From: Sphingomonas sp. OV641
GTDB taxonomy: Bacteria; Pseudomonadota; Alphaproteobacteria; Sphingomonadales; Sphingomonadaceae
Reading direction: 5' to 3'
DNA length: 64,000 nt
NCBI RefSeq assembly: GCF_900109205.1
Contig: NZ_FNZB01000001.1
Span: 310,001 to 374,000 of the forward strand
The notes below the pieces were generated by a model. That model was not told the origin of the DNA and made no database searches. It was given only the letters and a program-made list of their open reading frames with translations. This document shows, piece by piece, positions 18,155-27,543 of the stretch. The translations under genes and the position numbers were made by a program. Each line of letters starts with the position of its first letter. Positions within the stretch are counted from its first letter, which is position 1.

Positions 18155-18236
18155 GTTATGTTTATCCAGCGCGGGGCGCCATTCTCCCACAAGGGAGGAT
18201 GAGGACTTAAGAGGGCCGGCGAAAGCCGGCCCTTTT
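18155..18236 (+). ncRNA. Candidate small RNA (suhB/mmgR-like layout)
   Basis: About 170 bases after chrA, an unannotated stretch contains a small hairpin CTCCC-ACAA-GGGAG (18184-18197), an unpaired GATGAGGACTTAA linker, and then a strong GC hairpin with a T-run (18213-18236). This two-hairpin arrangement with a CTCCC/GGGAG stem resembles the alphaproteobacterial suhB/mmgR small RNAs from memory. The 5' end is a guess (after the ACATA-TTCG-TTATGT region). It might instead be just the terminator region of chrBA. Confidence 0.42.
18213..18236 (+). terminator. Intrinsic terminator
   Basis: GGGCCGGC-GAAA-GCCGGCCC is a perfect 8-bp stem with a GNRA-type tetraloop followed by TTTT. It would end either the chrB-chrA transcript or the candidate small RNA. 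Confidence 0.85.
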
Positions 18237-18240
18237 CGTT

Positions 18241-18611
18241 TGTGATCAGTGCGTTACCGCGTTGGTAACAAGTCAGCGGTTGGCCCGCTCTTATGCTGGG
18301 GCGCGGACCTCAGCGGTCCTACGCTCCCTATCAGCTAATCCATCGAACAGTAGCTACGGGCCTCGCAAGCCTAGCCTCACCTGAGCATCAGCGAGGTCGT
18401 AGATGCACTCCCCCCGGATCGACCCGTAGTCTGCCTGCCGGATCGATCAGGCCGTCGTGGTGCGCCGCCTTCTGATGCTGCCAGGCGCCAGCCGATCAGA
18501 GATGGAGTGCGAACGTCTTTCCGCGCTCTACTGCGATAATGATGTCGCCTAGCCACACGCGCCGAAACAGATAAACTGACCAGAACAGATATGCGAAAGA
18601 GGGGGTGCGGT
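18241..18611. other. Intergenic stretch without a recognised gene
   Basis: This 370-base gap has short open frames on both strands, none with a ribosome site and a family I recognise. It may hold gene debris, since codon-like GC bias is visible on the minus strand around 18380-18520, and the promoter of the downstream oxidoreductase. Confidence 0.5.
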
Positions 18612-19637
18612 TTGATCAATCGGCAATGGACCTTGGCGTCACATCCGGGCGGCGAAGTATCGCGGGAGAACTTTTCCTGGAGTGAGGCGCCGGTATCAAA
18701 TGCGCCGCCCGCTTCCGGACAGATCCTGCTGCAGACGGAGCTCCTGTTGTGTGCGCCGACCATCCGAAACTGGATCAGCGGCAATCGAAGCAGCTATTAT
18801 CCCACGGTTGAGGTCGGCAGTCCCGTGATCGCCCCGGCGGTATCCAGAGTAGCGATGAGCGACAATGCGGCGTTTCCAGTCGGCGCGCGCGTGCTCGGCA
18901 CCGCAGGCTGGCAAGATTATCAATGGGTCGATCCGGCGCTTGGATACCGCATCATTCCTGATGCCGTCTCTTCGGTCGATGCTTTGGGCGTGCTCGGCAT
19001 GAACGCCCTGACTGCGTATTTCGGCATGCTCGATGTGGCCCGGCCGAAGCCGGGCGAAGTGGTACTCGTCTCCGGCGCGGCGGGTTCCGTCGGATCGATC
19101 GCGGCGCAGATCGGCCGCATCGTGGGTGCGCGCGTGGTGGCAATATGCGGTGGAGCGGAGAAAGCGGCCTGGCTGCGCGAGGCGTGCCGTATCGATGACG
19201 TGATCGACTATAAGGCGGAGGATGTCGCGACCCGGATCGACGCGCTCTGCCCGGGAGGCGTGGACGTCTTCTTCGACAATGTAGGCGGATCCCTGCTGCG
19301 CGACGTTGTCGCACGCCTGAACCGAGGCGGTCGTGTCGCCCTGTGCGGTCAGATCGCAACATATGATGGCGCCGCGGGCGATCCACCGCTGGACATGATG
19401 CGCATCATCTATGGTGCGATCAGGCTGCAGGGCTTTCTGGTTCCCGATTATGCCCATCGATACGAGGAAGCGATGGTGCAGCTTGGGGGATGGCTCGAGG
19501 CGGGCGAGCTGGCGCATCGCGAAGATGTTCGCGATGGACTTAGCCAGATGCCGGAAACTTTTGCCTCGCTTTTCCGAGGAGACAATAACGGCACGTTGAT
19601 CGCCCGCGTTTCTGATGAGAGCGGGCGGCTCATTTAA
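18612..19637 (+). CDS. NADP-dependent medium-chain (MDR) alkenal/one reductase-like oxidoreductase
   Basis: A 341-residue zinc-free MDR protein related to leukotriene B4 dehydrogenase and curcumin/2-alkenal reductases, which reduce activated C=C bonds with NADPH. The Rossmann loop is VLVSGAAGSVGSIAAQIGRI, followed by VDVFFDNVGGSLL and ALCGQIATY, characteristic of the family. The N-terminus LINRQWTLASHPGG matches relatives. The TTG at 18612 has AGAGGGGG just upstream and is preferred; an ATG at 18591 with no ribosome site would add seven residues. It stands alone. Confidence 0.85.
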   Translation: MINRQWTLASHPGGEVSRENFSWSEAPVSNAPPASGQILLQTELLLCAPTIRNWISGNRSSYYPTVEVGSPVIAPAVSRVAMSDNAAFPVGARVLGTAGWQDYQWVDPALGYRIIPDAVSSVDALGVLGMNALTAYFGMLDVARPKPGEVVLVSGAAGSVGSIAAQIGRIVGARVVAICGGAEKAAWLREACRIDDVIDYKAEDVATRIDALCPGGVDVFFDNVGGSLLRDVVARLNRGGRVALCGQIATYDGAAGDPPLDMMRIIYGAIRLQGFLVPDYAHRYEEAMVQLGGWLEAGELAHREDVRDGLSQMPETFASLFRGDNNGTLIARVSDESGRLI

Positions 19638-19651
19638 CGTAAGAAGGACGT

Positions 19652-19676
19652 TTGGCCGACGTTCGCGTCGGCCGAA
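19652..19676. terminator. Hairpin after the MDR oxidoreductase gene
   Basis: GGCCGAC-GTTCGC-GTCGGCC (7-bp arms, extendable with weaker pairs) lies 14 bases after the stop. It lacks a clear T-run, so it may act as a weak or factor-dependent terminator. Confidence 0.4.
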
Positions 19677-19875
19677 AGGATCATGTGTCTGATCGAAGAT
19701 AAGGCATGGGTGACGCACGTCATTACTTACGAATCTGTCCCTAATTTAGGTAGCTTAGGGAGATCTCCTTAATGCCTCGGCACCATAAGTTTGGCAGCGT
19801 TGGCACAGCTCCTGAGCGGGGTGTTCCGGCGCAGTGGTGACAATCACTCTTCCGTCGGAGTGACGGAGGGCGAGT

Positions 19876-21267
19876 ATGGCCAGCAAAGCCGCTGGTGCAG
19901 TCATTGGCGAACCCGCGCATGGCACGGAGCATCCGGCGCTCGTGTGGCTGGTCCTGATCGCATCCGGGCTCCTTTATGGCCTGACGGTCACGGCAACGCC
20001 GGCGCGCTTGGCAGAACATGACGCCTTGATCGCCGTGATGAGCCTGGCGCGGGATGGAGCCCTGCCATTCGCGGGCGGCGGTTATGATCTGAACGCATTG
20101 CTGTCCTCCTTGGCAAGCTCGGCGGTTCAGCTCGGTGGCGAGCCGCCGCTGGCGGTGGTGCGGCTTCCTTCTATTCTGGCGATGGCGCTGGCCGCTGCCT
20201 GGATGTTCGTGTGGCTCCGGCGCCACGAGGGAAATGCCGCTGCGCTGACCGCAACATTGCTCTTCGCCACGTCAGGCTGGGCGCTGGAAAGCGCACATTC
20301 CTCTCAGGTGAACGCGCTACAGACCTTGCTGGTGCTTGTTGCCGCAACATGGGTGTTCGATGCCGCGCGCGCCGAATGGGGCGCCACCCGCCGACGGATT
20401 GCGGCGGCTGCGATGTTGTTGATTGCGTTCCAGCTCCAACCTACGGCCGCAGTCGCCGCTCTGGCGCTGTCGATCTGGTGTCTTCCTGGCGGCCTGCGCG
20501 CCGCAGTGGACCAGCATTTTGCGCGCAGGACCCTGTTGCTCCTCATTGGCGCCGTCTTCGTCGCTGGATTGCTGTTGGTGATCACGCCCTTCGTGTTCGC
20601 GGTCATCCGGGCCGACCTCTTCAACGCTGCGCGCGACCATGCGCTGACCGGAGAAGTGTGGTTCAGCTTGCGGGACCTATGGGTGCAGGCGCCGCTCTTG
20701 GTGGCGTTGCTGCCAATAGCGATGGTGTTCGCGTTGCGGCGCTCGTCATCACTGGCCGCATTGGCACTGGTTATGATCGCAGTGCCATTGATCGTTCACG
20801 CCGCCGTGGTGCCAACGTCGCGCGGCGCCTGCGCCTATGTCTTTCCATTCCTAGCGATCATCTATGGCCTTGCGCTCGCCACGCCGCTGGAGCGGTTGCA
20901 AGCCCGCCTCACCGGCGATCGCTCGGGAGGGGGCGGAGACCTGAGGATCGTGCAGGGATTGGCGGCTATCCTGCTCGTGCTGTTCGGCAGCGCCGTGACG
21001 ATCATGGTGAACCCCACGTACCGGCACACGGCAAATGTCGTTCAGAAAACGACCGACACCATGGTCGGGCTTCGGCGACCGGCATTGATACACCCACGTG
21101 CGCCATGGAGCGACCACGCAGCCGTTACCCCGCTCAACGCTGGTCGTCAGCTGAAAGTCGGGGCGCGGCATCGGTCCGGCACGCTACCCCCGGTCGGTCA
21201 TCACAGGGTGCCGATGATTGCGGCGAGCGATGCGCCATTTGTTTTCACGGGAGGGCACAAGGCATGA
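19876..21267 (+). CDS. GT-C-like polytopic membrane protein (possible lipid-linked sugar glycosyltransferase)
   Basis: A 463-residue protein with about nine to ten TM helices and a hydrophilic C-terminal tail of some 80 residues. The first loop after TM1 carries acidic residues (LAEHDALIAVMSLARDG), the position where ArnT/PMT-type GT-C enzymes hold their catalytic acidic pair, but a strong match is not obvious. GGAGGGCGAGT precedes the ATG. The stop overlaps the next gene (ATGA), so it is coupled to a methyltransferase. Glycan or lipid modification is inferred from fold and neighbour only. Confidence 0.6.
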   Translation: MASKAAGAVIGEPAHGTEHPALVWLVLIASGLLYGLTVTATPARLAEHDALIAVMSLARDGALPFAGGGYDLNALLSSLASSAVQLGGEPPLAVVRLPSILAMALAAAWMFVWLRRHEGNAAALTATLLFATSGWALESAHSSQVNALQTLLVLVAATWVFDAARAEWGATRRRIAAAAMLLIAFQLQPTAAVAALALSIWCLPGGLRAAVDQHFARRTLLLLIGAVFVAGLLLVITPFVFAVIRADLFNAARDHALTGEVWFSLRDLWVQAPLLVALLPIAMVFALRRSSSLAALALVMIAVPLIVHAAVVPTSRGACAYVFPFLAIIYGLALATPLERLQARLTGDRSGGGGDLRIVQGLAAILLVLFGSAVTIMVNPTYRHTANVVQKTTDTMVGLRRPALIHPRAPWSDHAAVTPLNAGRQLKVGARHRSGTLPPVGHHRVPMIAASDAPFVFTGGHKA

Positions 21268-21986
21268 CGGCACTGGATGTAACCTGGCCCGACCTCGAAA
21301 CCTCCTCCGAAGCGTACGCCCACCGGTTTGAGGATGAGGCTGGCGCTTATTTTCTGGAGGTGCAGCGCCGGGGTATCGCTCATCTTCTGCCAGCCGAAGG
21401 TCTGCACAGCGTCCTTGATGTTGGCGGTGGGCATGGGCAGCTTGCCGAGCAGCTCGTTGAAACAGGCGCTGCCGTGACGGTCTATGGCAGTGATCCGCGC
21501 TGCGCCGGGCGGCTGATGCGCGATCCCGGGCTCGACAGGGTGACGTTCGATAATGGGGATCTGCTCGCCACCCCGTATGACGATGCCAGCTTCGATCTGG
21601 TGACGTCGGTCCGACTGATCGGGCATGTGAACTACTGGCACGTTCTGATCGCTGAGCTTTGCCGCATTTCCCGGCAGAGCGTCATTATCGATTATCCCAG
21701 CATGTTCAGCCCCAGCGCACTGCGTTTGCTATGGACAGGCAGGCGCCGACCGGTGGCGGGGGATCCCGGAACCTACCGGCGCTTTCGCCCCGGCCAGATA
21801 GCGGCATGTTTCGCGCGGCACGGTTTCCGCTTGTCGGGCGAGTATCGCCAGCTGACTCTGCCGTTTGGCATGCACCGGCGGTACGGCCCCGGCGCGATAC
21901 GGGTGGAGGAGCGACTGCGCACCGCCGGGGCGACGGCCTGGATGGGCAATCCGGTGCTTGCGCGCTTTGATCGCGTGCAGGCGTGA
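21264..21986 (+). CDS. Class I SAM-dependent methyltransferase
   Basis: A 240-residue Rossmann methyltransferase. Motif I is VLDVGGGHGQLAEQLVETGA (about residues 51-70); the acidic end of beta-2 is YGSDPRCAG; post-I VTFDNGDLLATPYDDASFDL is typical of ubiE/methyltransf_11 enzymes. Translation is coupled to the GT-C-like gene, suggesting joint action on one glycan or lipid. The methyl acceptor is unknown. The ATG at 21264 is chosen because the longer open frame upstream is antisense-type noise over the previous gene. Confidence 0.8.
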   Translation: MTALDVTWPDLETSSEAYAHRFEDEAGAYFLEVQRRGIAHLLPAEGLHSVLDVGGGHGQLAEQLVETGAAVTVYGSDPRCAGRLMRDPGLDRVTFDNGDLLATPYDDASFDLVTSVRLIGHVNYWHVLIAELCRISRQSVIIDYPSMFSPSALRLLWTGRRRPVAGDPGTYRRFRPGQIAACFARHGFRLSGEYRQLTLPFGMHRRYGPGAIRVEERLRTAGATAWMGNPVLARFDRVQA

Positions 21987-22043
21987 GCCGCCGAAGGGGG
22001 GAGCGAGCGCGTGAAACCGTGAAGGGCGCTTCGTTGTTGGGGC

Positions 22044-22841
22044 GTGATGAAAAGCTCCGGAGCATCCGATCGTAGCGCCATGGGCGCGGGCCTGTTCGTC
22101 ATCGTCACGGCTCTTCTCCAGATTGCGACACCGGCACTCCCGGCGCTTGGCATCGGCGAGCAGATCGGGGCGCAGTCGGATCGCGCTCAAACGCTGGTCA
22201 CGCCGGCCGGATGGGCTTTCTCGATCTGGGGCGCTCTCTACACGGGATCGCTTGTCTTTGCCGTTTATCAAATGTTGCCCTCGCAGCGGCACAATCGCTT
22301 GCTGCACCGCCTGCGCCGGCCCGCCGCGTTCGCGTTCCTCGGCAATGCTGCTTGGGCGGCTTATGTGCAGACGAACGGGCTCAGCTTCGTATCGAGCGCG
22401 ATTATCGTGTTCACACTGGTGAACCTGCTAATCATTCTTCGCCGGCTGAGCGATTGGCCCGCACGCTTCACACCGGGTGAGCGCTGGTGCGCGATGCTGC
22501 CGCTATCCGCGCTTGCTGCCTGGCTGAGCGCAGCCACCATCGTTAACGTCGCCGCCTCGCTACGCTTCCTTGGGGTTGAGGCAGGAGAAAGTGCGCCTGT
22601 GATCGCTGCGGCGGTCATCGTGTTTGGTGGCCTGATCGCCAGCGGCGCGTTGCTCCGCACGGCCGGAAATCCCCCATATGGCCTCGTTTTCCTGTGGGCG
22701 CTTGCGGCTATTTTCGCCGCGGGCGGACAGGAGGCTTCGCCTGTTGCATTGGCCGTCGTTGTGGCGGCGCTGCTGATATTGGGCGCGCTCGTCCTCGGTC
22801 TGCGGAGGGGCGGGGCGGTGCATTGGCTCGGTGCCCCCTGA
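22044..22841 (+). CDS. TspO/MBR-like polytopic membrane protein
   Basis: A 265-residue protein with about seven hydrophobic helices. TPAGWAFSIWGALYTGSLVF resembles the FxxWGxxY segment of tryptophan-rich sensory/TspO-related proteins, of which this looks like a longer variant. Helices follow at regular spacing, and WLSAATIVNVAASL also fits. TspO homologues bind porphyrins and act in stress responses; whether this holds here is unproven. It is a single gene, 57 bases after the methyltransferase. Confidence 0.55.
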   Translation: MMKSSGASDRSAMGAGLFVIVTALLQIATPALPALGIGEQIGAQSDRAQTLVTPAGWAFSIWGALYTGSLVFAVYQMLPSQRHNRLLHRLRRPAAFAFLGNAAWAAYVQTNGLSFVSSAIIVFTLVNLLIILRRLSDWPARFTPGERWCAMLPLSALAAWLSAATIVNVAASLRFLGVEAGESAPVIAAAVIVFGGLIASGALLRTAGNPPYGLVFLWALAAIFAAGGQEASPVALAVVVAALLILGALVLGLRRGGAVHWLGAP

Positions 22842-23191
22842 GGAAGAGCACCGGTCGTGTGTAGCCGCACTTGAACAGGCTTGCATCTGTTCTGGTCGGA
22901 TGGACCAGACCAGCGTTGAGGGCTTCACCGGCCGCCCAAAAGTGCCAAATTGCCGGTCAGTATAATGGAGCGCGGGCGGGCTCAGCGGCGAATACTCCGC
23001 CGTCGGATTGGAGGGACTTCAGTCCTCCGCTGATCGCCTTTCGGGCCGCTTGGTTCTTCCCCTTCGGACAGGTCCTACCTACCGTGGAAAGCTCAAGAAT
23101 AGCGATGCTCCGGCTGTAAGCGGCGGCGTATCTTAGATCCAATGGCCGCCTGGCCAGTTGGTTCGTTCTCCCAGGCGGTTGGGGAGGAACC
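22842..23191. other. Intergenic region upstream of the giant RTX gene
   Basis: This 350-base gap has no convincing gene. It ends in GGGGAGGAACC, a strong ribosome site for the RTX gene, and presumably contains its promoter. No long inverted repeat or T-rich terminator was found. Confidence 0.5.
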
Positions 23192-26100
23192 ATGAGCACA
23201 GCCGCACTGACCGCCGACACCGTGGAAACGCAGGTAAATACCTCGGTTACGGGCACGCAGACAGACGCCACGATCGCGGCTTTGTCTACCGGCGGCTATG
23301 TGCTGTGCTGGACCGACTTCAGCCGCAATGGTGCCGATGCCAGCGGCACGGCGGTGCGATTGCGGCTGTTCAACGCGCAAGGTCAGGCGACTTCGGCCGA
23401 GATCCTGGTGAACACCAGCACCGCCAACGCACAGGATTCGGCATCGGTGGCGGTGCTTTCCAATGGCAATATCCTGGTCAGCTGGACGGACGGAAGCCTG
23501 ACGGCCGACACCAGCCAGCAGGCCATCCGCGCGCAGCTTCTCAGTGCCACGGGCGCCAAGATCGGCGGCGAGCTGCTCGTAAATACCACGACGGTCGGCG
23601 GGCAGACCGCGTCTCACGTCACCGCTCTTGCCGGTGGCGGCTTCGTAATCGGATGGGTTGATAACAGCGGAACGCAGCCGGACGGAAATGGATCGGGCAT
23701 CCGCGGTCAAATGTACGGCGCCGACGCGGCAAAGATCGGCGGAGAGTTCCTGATCAATTCCGTGACCGCCGGCGCTCAAGCGGCGCCCGCCATCTCGGCG
23801 CTTCAGTCCGGCGGGTTCGTGGCGACGTGGGTGGACAACAGCAAATTGGGCGGGGACGCATCCGGCTCCTCGATCAAGGCGCAGTTGTTCAGCGCCGCGG
23901 GGACGAAGACGGGAACCGAGTTTCTGGTCAATACGACGACACTTGGCGCGCAGGACCAGCCGGTCATCACAACCCTGGCGGATGGCCGGTTCGTGATCGT
24001 CTGGCGCGATGCGAGCGGGATCGGCGACAACAGCGCCGCCGGGCTCCGCGCGCAGGTGTTTTCTTCCAGCGGCGCGAAGATCGGATCGGAGATCCTGGTC
24101 AACGATTATACGCTGAACACGCAGGCCTTTGCCTCGATCACGGCGACTGCGAACGGCGGTTTCGCGATCGCGTGGCAGGACAACAGCCTGCTAGCCCATG
24201 ATGCCAGCGGGTACGGAATCCGGGCGCAGATGTTCGATGCGGACGGGGCGAAACTCGGCGCCGATTTCATCATGAACGGCAACATCACCGGTAACCAGAC
24301 CGCGCCTGCCATCGTGGGGCTGGCAGATGGCGGGATCGCTGCGGCCTGGGCAGACAGCGCGCCCAATGGGATCGATCCGGATGGTGGGCTCGTCAGCCGC
24401 GTATTCACGCCATATACCGGGTCCGCGACGTCAGTGGACCTTGTGGGGCCAGGCGTGGTTCAGGGAGCGATCGAGCATAGCGGCGTCGGCCGCCTGGTGC
24501 CCGAGGGTGCGCTGAATGCGCTCTACTCGTTCAACATCATCGATGACTCCACCGGCGGTGCTTTCCGCATCGATGGCGATATTCTCACCGTCGCCGATAC
24601 GGACCGCCTCGACTCGGCGGCAGGCGGAAGTGCGTCCCTGACGCTGGAGGTGAACGACGGACTGGGCCGGATCTTCACATCGACGCTGACCTTTGCCGTG
24701 GCGGCCACCACCGACACGCATCGCTTCAGCGCGGGATCCGAAGCGCGGCTCAACATCGAGACGACCGGCAATCAGCAGCAGCTTGCGATGGCGCGCCTGG
24801 CAGACGGGCGGATGATCTCCGTCTGGTCGGATGCCAGCCTGACCGGAGATACAAGCGGCACTGGATTGAAGGCGCGCCTTCTGGACGATGAGGGGAAGCC
24901 GGTCGGCACGGAATTCCTCGTGAATGGCCAAACGGCCGGTGCGCAGGACTCCCCAGCCGTGGCAGGCCTCGCCGCGGGTGGGTTCGTGGTGGCATGGACG
25001 GATGCGAGCGGTAGCGCCGATACCTCCTCGACCGGAATCAAAGCCCGGCTGTTCAACTCAGACGGCGTCGCGAGCGGCGCCGAATTCCTTGTCAACACGG
25101 CGACAGCAGGGATCCAGGCGCAGGCTTCCGTTGCGGCCCTTACCGATGGCACGTTCGTCGTCACCTGGCGCGACGATAGTCTGACCGGCGGCGACAACAG
25201 CGTCTCCTCAATCAAGGCGCGGCATTACAGTGCGACGGGGCAGGCGCTTGGCGGCGAGTTTCTGGTCAACACGGCGACCGATAGCCGGCAGGAAGCGCCT
25301 GACATAACCGCGCTGGAATCCGGCGGCTTCGTGATCACATGGTCGGACAGCAGCCGGGTCGGCGGAGATACCAGCAAGGACGCAATCAAGGTCCAGGTCT
25401 TCGATGCGCAGGGCGACAAAGTCGGTTCGGAGCGGCTGGTCAACGTTGCCACCGCGAACAATCAACAGCAGCCAGCGATCACCGCAACCGTCGGAGGCGG
25501 CTTCGTGATCGCCTGGATGGATGGCAGCTTCGTGGGCGGCGATAATAGCGGGTTCGCGATCAAGGCGAGGCGCTTCGATGATGACGGCGACGCGCTGGGC
25601 GGTGAAATCCTGGCGAACACCACGATCGCCGGCAGCCAGATCGCGCCGACGATCACCGCATTGCCCGGGGGCGGCTTCGCCGTGGGATGGGCCGATTACG
25701 GCGGCAGCGGCCTTGAGTACGGCACGTCGGGGATCAAGACGCAGTTGTTCGCGGCCGATGGCTCTCGCCTGGGCAGCGAGAGCGTCATTCCGATCCAGGT
25801 GCTCGGCGGGCAGGTGGAGCCGGTGCTGGTGACGCGTGCGGATGGCGGTTTCGTGGTCGGCTGGACCGATCTTTCCGGTCAGGATGGTGACGTCAGCGGC
25901 TCTTCGGTCAAGGCGCGTGGCATCGCTGCCACGGCCGCACCGACCATCACCACGAAACCGGATCAGTTCGCCGGTGTCGAGGACACGGCAATGGTGATTT
26001 CGGCTGCATCGTTGCTGACCAATGATGTGGGAAGTCACGGCTCACCCCTGAACATCACGCGCGTTTCGGCGGTGTCCGGCTGTACCGTGACGCTGAACGC

Positions 26101-27394
26101 AAACGGTGATGTTGTGTTCACGCCGCTTCCCAACTTCGATGGCACTGCCACCTTCACCTATGTGGTGACGGACGCCAGCGGCACGCTACAGACGGGCAAC
26201 GTCACCGTCAGTTTGAGCGGCCGACCGGATGCGCCGTACAGCATCACGATGACGGGCGGCACCGTTGACGAGAATTCGGCCGGCGGCACCGTGGTGGCGG
26301 CGTTTGCGGGCGTTGATCCCGACACGGGCGATGTCCTTTCCTATTCCTTGCTGAACAATGCCGGTGGCCGGTTCTCGATCGATGCCGCGACGGGCGTGAT
26401 GCGAGTGGCCGCGGGTGCGGTGCTGGATTATGAGGCTACGCCGACGTTGGGCGTCGTCGTGAAGGTGACGGACCTGTCCGGCGCTTCGTTTCAGCAGGGG
26501 TACAGCATCTCTCTGAACAATCTGCCGGAGCCGAAAAGCTACACCGGCACCAACGGCACGAACAACTTCACGGCGCCGACTGATGATCTGTGGACGATCA
26601 GCGGCCTTGGCGGAAACGACACGTTGAATGGGGCTGCGTTCCGCGACGTGATCGACGGTGGATCCGGCAACGACATCATCGACGGTCGCGGCGGCGCGGA
26701 CTCGATGGCCGGGGGCGTCGGCAACGACGTTTATTATGTCGATAACACCGGCGATACGGTGATCGAATTGTCGGGTGAAGGCAGCGATCTGGTCTATGCC
26801 ACGGCGAACTGGACGATGAGCGCCAACATCGAAAATCTGACCATTCTAGGCACCGGCGCAGTATCGATCACCGGCAACAGCGCGACGAACACGATCCTCG
26901 GCAACGATGCCGCCAATACGATCTTCGGCGGTGCGGGCGGTGATCTGCTTACCGGGAATGGCGGCGATGACATCCTCTACGGCGAGGACGGCAGTGACTA
27001 CCTTCAGGGGGGAGATGGCAACGATCGCCTGATCGGGGGAGCCGGCGCGAACGAACTGACGGGCGGGGCCGGTGCGGACATCTTCGTGCTGGCCCTAGCA
27101 GCGTCCTCCGCTGAACGGGACAAGGTTCGCGATTTCACGGTCGGCCAAGACAAGTTCGAAATCAGCCGCAGCGCATTCACGGCCATTTCCGACGCTGTTC
27201 CGGGCGCGCTCAGCCCCTCCATGTTCATGGCCAATGGCGTGCAGGCGGCGAACGCGGACCAGCATTTCATCTATCAGCGCGCAACGGGCAATTTGTGGTA
27301 CGATCCCGACGGAAACGGGGCGGCCGCGCAGGTCCACATTGCGGTGCTCAGCACGGCACCGACCCTGACGGCCGCTGACTTCATCGTCGTCTAG
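23192..27394 (+). CDS. Giant secreted RTX protein with two seven-repeat blocks, cadherin-like modules and Ca2+-binding repeats
   Basis: A 1,400-residue protein without a Sec signal. Residues about 10-410 are seven repeats of about 58 residues (core GGFVIxWxDxS, then IKAQxF, then EFLVNTxTxG). Residues about 412-520 form a cadherin-like module. Residues about 524-912 are seven more repeats. Then come an Ig/cadherin-like domain (LLTNDV, PLPNFDGTATFTYVVTD, about 925-1010), a cadherin repeat (GGTVDENSAGG, RFSIDAATGVM, LDYEA, about 1012-1110) and hemolysin-type GGxGxDxL repeats (about 1150-1290). The C-terminus (FIYQRATGNLWYDPDGNG) resembles RTX tails used as type I secretion signals. It is probably exported as a surface-associated adhesin or matrix protein. 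No type I exporter genes are in this window. Confidence 0.88.
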   Translation: MSTAALTADTVETQVNTSVTGTQTDATIAALSTGGYVLCWTDFSRNGADASGTAVRLRLFNAQGQATSAEILVNTSTANAQDSASVAVLSNGNILVSWTDGSLTADTSQQAIRAQLLSATGAKIGGELLVNTTTVGGQTASHVTALAGGGFVIGWVDNSGTQPDGNGSGIRGQMYGADAAKIGGEFLINSVTAGAQAAPAISALQSGGFVATWVDNSKLGGDASGSSIKAQLFSAAGTKTGTEFLVNTTTLGAQDQPVITTLADGRFVIVWRDASGIGDNSAAGLRAQVFSSSGAKIGSEILVNDYTLNTQAFASITATANGGFAIAWQDNSLLAHDASGYGIRAQMFDADGAKLGADFIMNGNITGNQTAPAIVGLADGGIAAAWADSAPNGIDPDGGLVSRVFTPYTGSATSVDLVGPGVVQGAIEHSGVGRLVPEGALNALYSFNIIDDSTGGAFRIDGDILTVADTDRLDSAAGGSASLTLEVNDGLGRIFTSTLTFAVAATTDTHRFSAGSEARLNIETTGNQQQLAMARLADGRMISVWSDASLTGDTSGTGLKARLLDDEGKPVGTEFLVNGQTAGAQDSPAVAGLAAGGFVVAWTDASGSADTSSTGIKARLFNSDGVASGAEFLVNTATAGIQAQASVAALTDGTFVVTWRDDSLTGGDNSVSSIKARHYSATGQALGGEFLVNTATDSRQEAPDITALESGGFVITWSDSSRVGGDTSKDAIKVQVFDAQGDKVGSERLVNVATANNQQQPAITATVGGGFVIAWMDGSFVGGDNSGFAIKARRFDDDGDALGGEILANTTIAGSQIAPTITALPGGGFAVGWADYGGSGLEYGTSGIKTQLFAADGSRLGSESVIPIQVLGGQVEPVLVTRADGGFVVGWTDLSGQDGDVSGSSVKARGIAATAAPTITTKPDQFAGVEDTAMVISAASLLTNDVGSHGSPLNITRVSAVSGCTVTLNANGDVVFTPLPNFDGTATFTYVVTDASGTLQTGNVTVSLSGRPDAPYSITMTGGTVDENSAGGTVVAAFAGVDPDTGDVLSYSLLNNAGGRFSIDAATGVMRVAAGAVLDYEATPTLGVVVKVTDLSGASFQQGYSISLNNLPEPKSYTGTNGTNNFTAPTDDLWTISGLGGNDTLNGAAFRDVIDGGSGNDIIDGRGGADSMAGGVGNDVYYVDNTGDTVIELSGEGSDLVYATANWTMSANIENLTILGTGAVSITGNSATNTILGNDAANTIFGGAGGDLLTGNGGDDILYGEDGSDYLQGGDGNDRLIGGAGANELTGGAGADIFVLALAASSAERDKVRDFTVGQDKFEISRSAFTAISDAVPGALSPSMFMANGVQAANADQHFIYQRATGNLWYDPDGNGAAAQVHIAVLSTAPTLTAADFIVV
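23216..24415 (+). repeat. First block of seven ~58-residue protein repeats
   Basis: Seven tandem units share a Trp-x-Asp core followed by a Lys/Arg-Ala-Gln strand and a Leu/Ile-Val-Asn-Thr turn. Unit boundaries fall at about 174-base intervals. The DNA copies are diverged, so they are old rather than recently amplified. Confidence 0.85.
24763..25920 (+). repeat. Second block of seven ~58-residue protein repeats
   Basis: Seven further units of the same type as the first block, beginning NQQQLAMARLADGR and ending GWTDLSGQDGDVSGSSVKAR. They are separated from block one by a cadherin-like module. Identical unit number in both blocks suggests two equivalent folded domains. Confidence 0.85.
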
Positions 27395-27543
27395 CGCGGA
27401 CCCGCTTTCTTGAAAGCCATCTTCCCAGTGGTGGCTGGGGCGCGGCAGCGGCACAGAGGCGACTTTAGTCGATTGCGCGGCGACCAGATCTCGTTCCGGT
27501 CGCCACCACGCCGTTCGACTGGTGCCCCGCTGCCTGATAAAGC

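Noticed and set aside
20211..21263. N-terminal extension of the methyltransferase frame across the GT-C-like gene
   Set aside because: The extension lies within the preceding gene, lacks similarity to methyltransferases, and the ATGA overlap at 21264 gives a natural start.
23192..27394. Idea that the RTX protein is a pore-forming toxin
   Set aside because: It lacks a hydrophobic pore-forming domain and acylation-site context, and no acyltransferase or type I exporter gene is adjacent; adhesin or matrix roles fit better.
27478..27504. Inverted repeat GGCGACC...GGTCGCC between the RTX gene and the regulator as a terminator
   Set aside because: The arms are perfect over 7 bases, but the 12-base loop and lack of a T-run make it a weak terminator candidate; chance in GC-rich DNA is likely.
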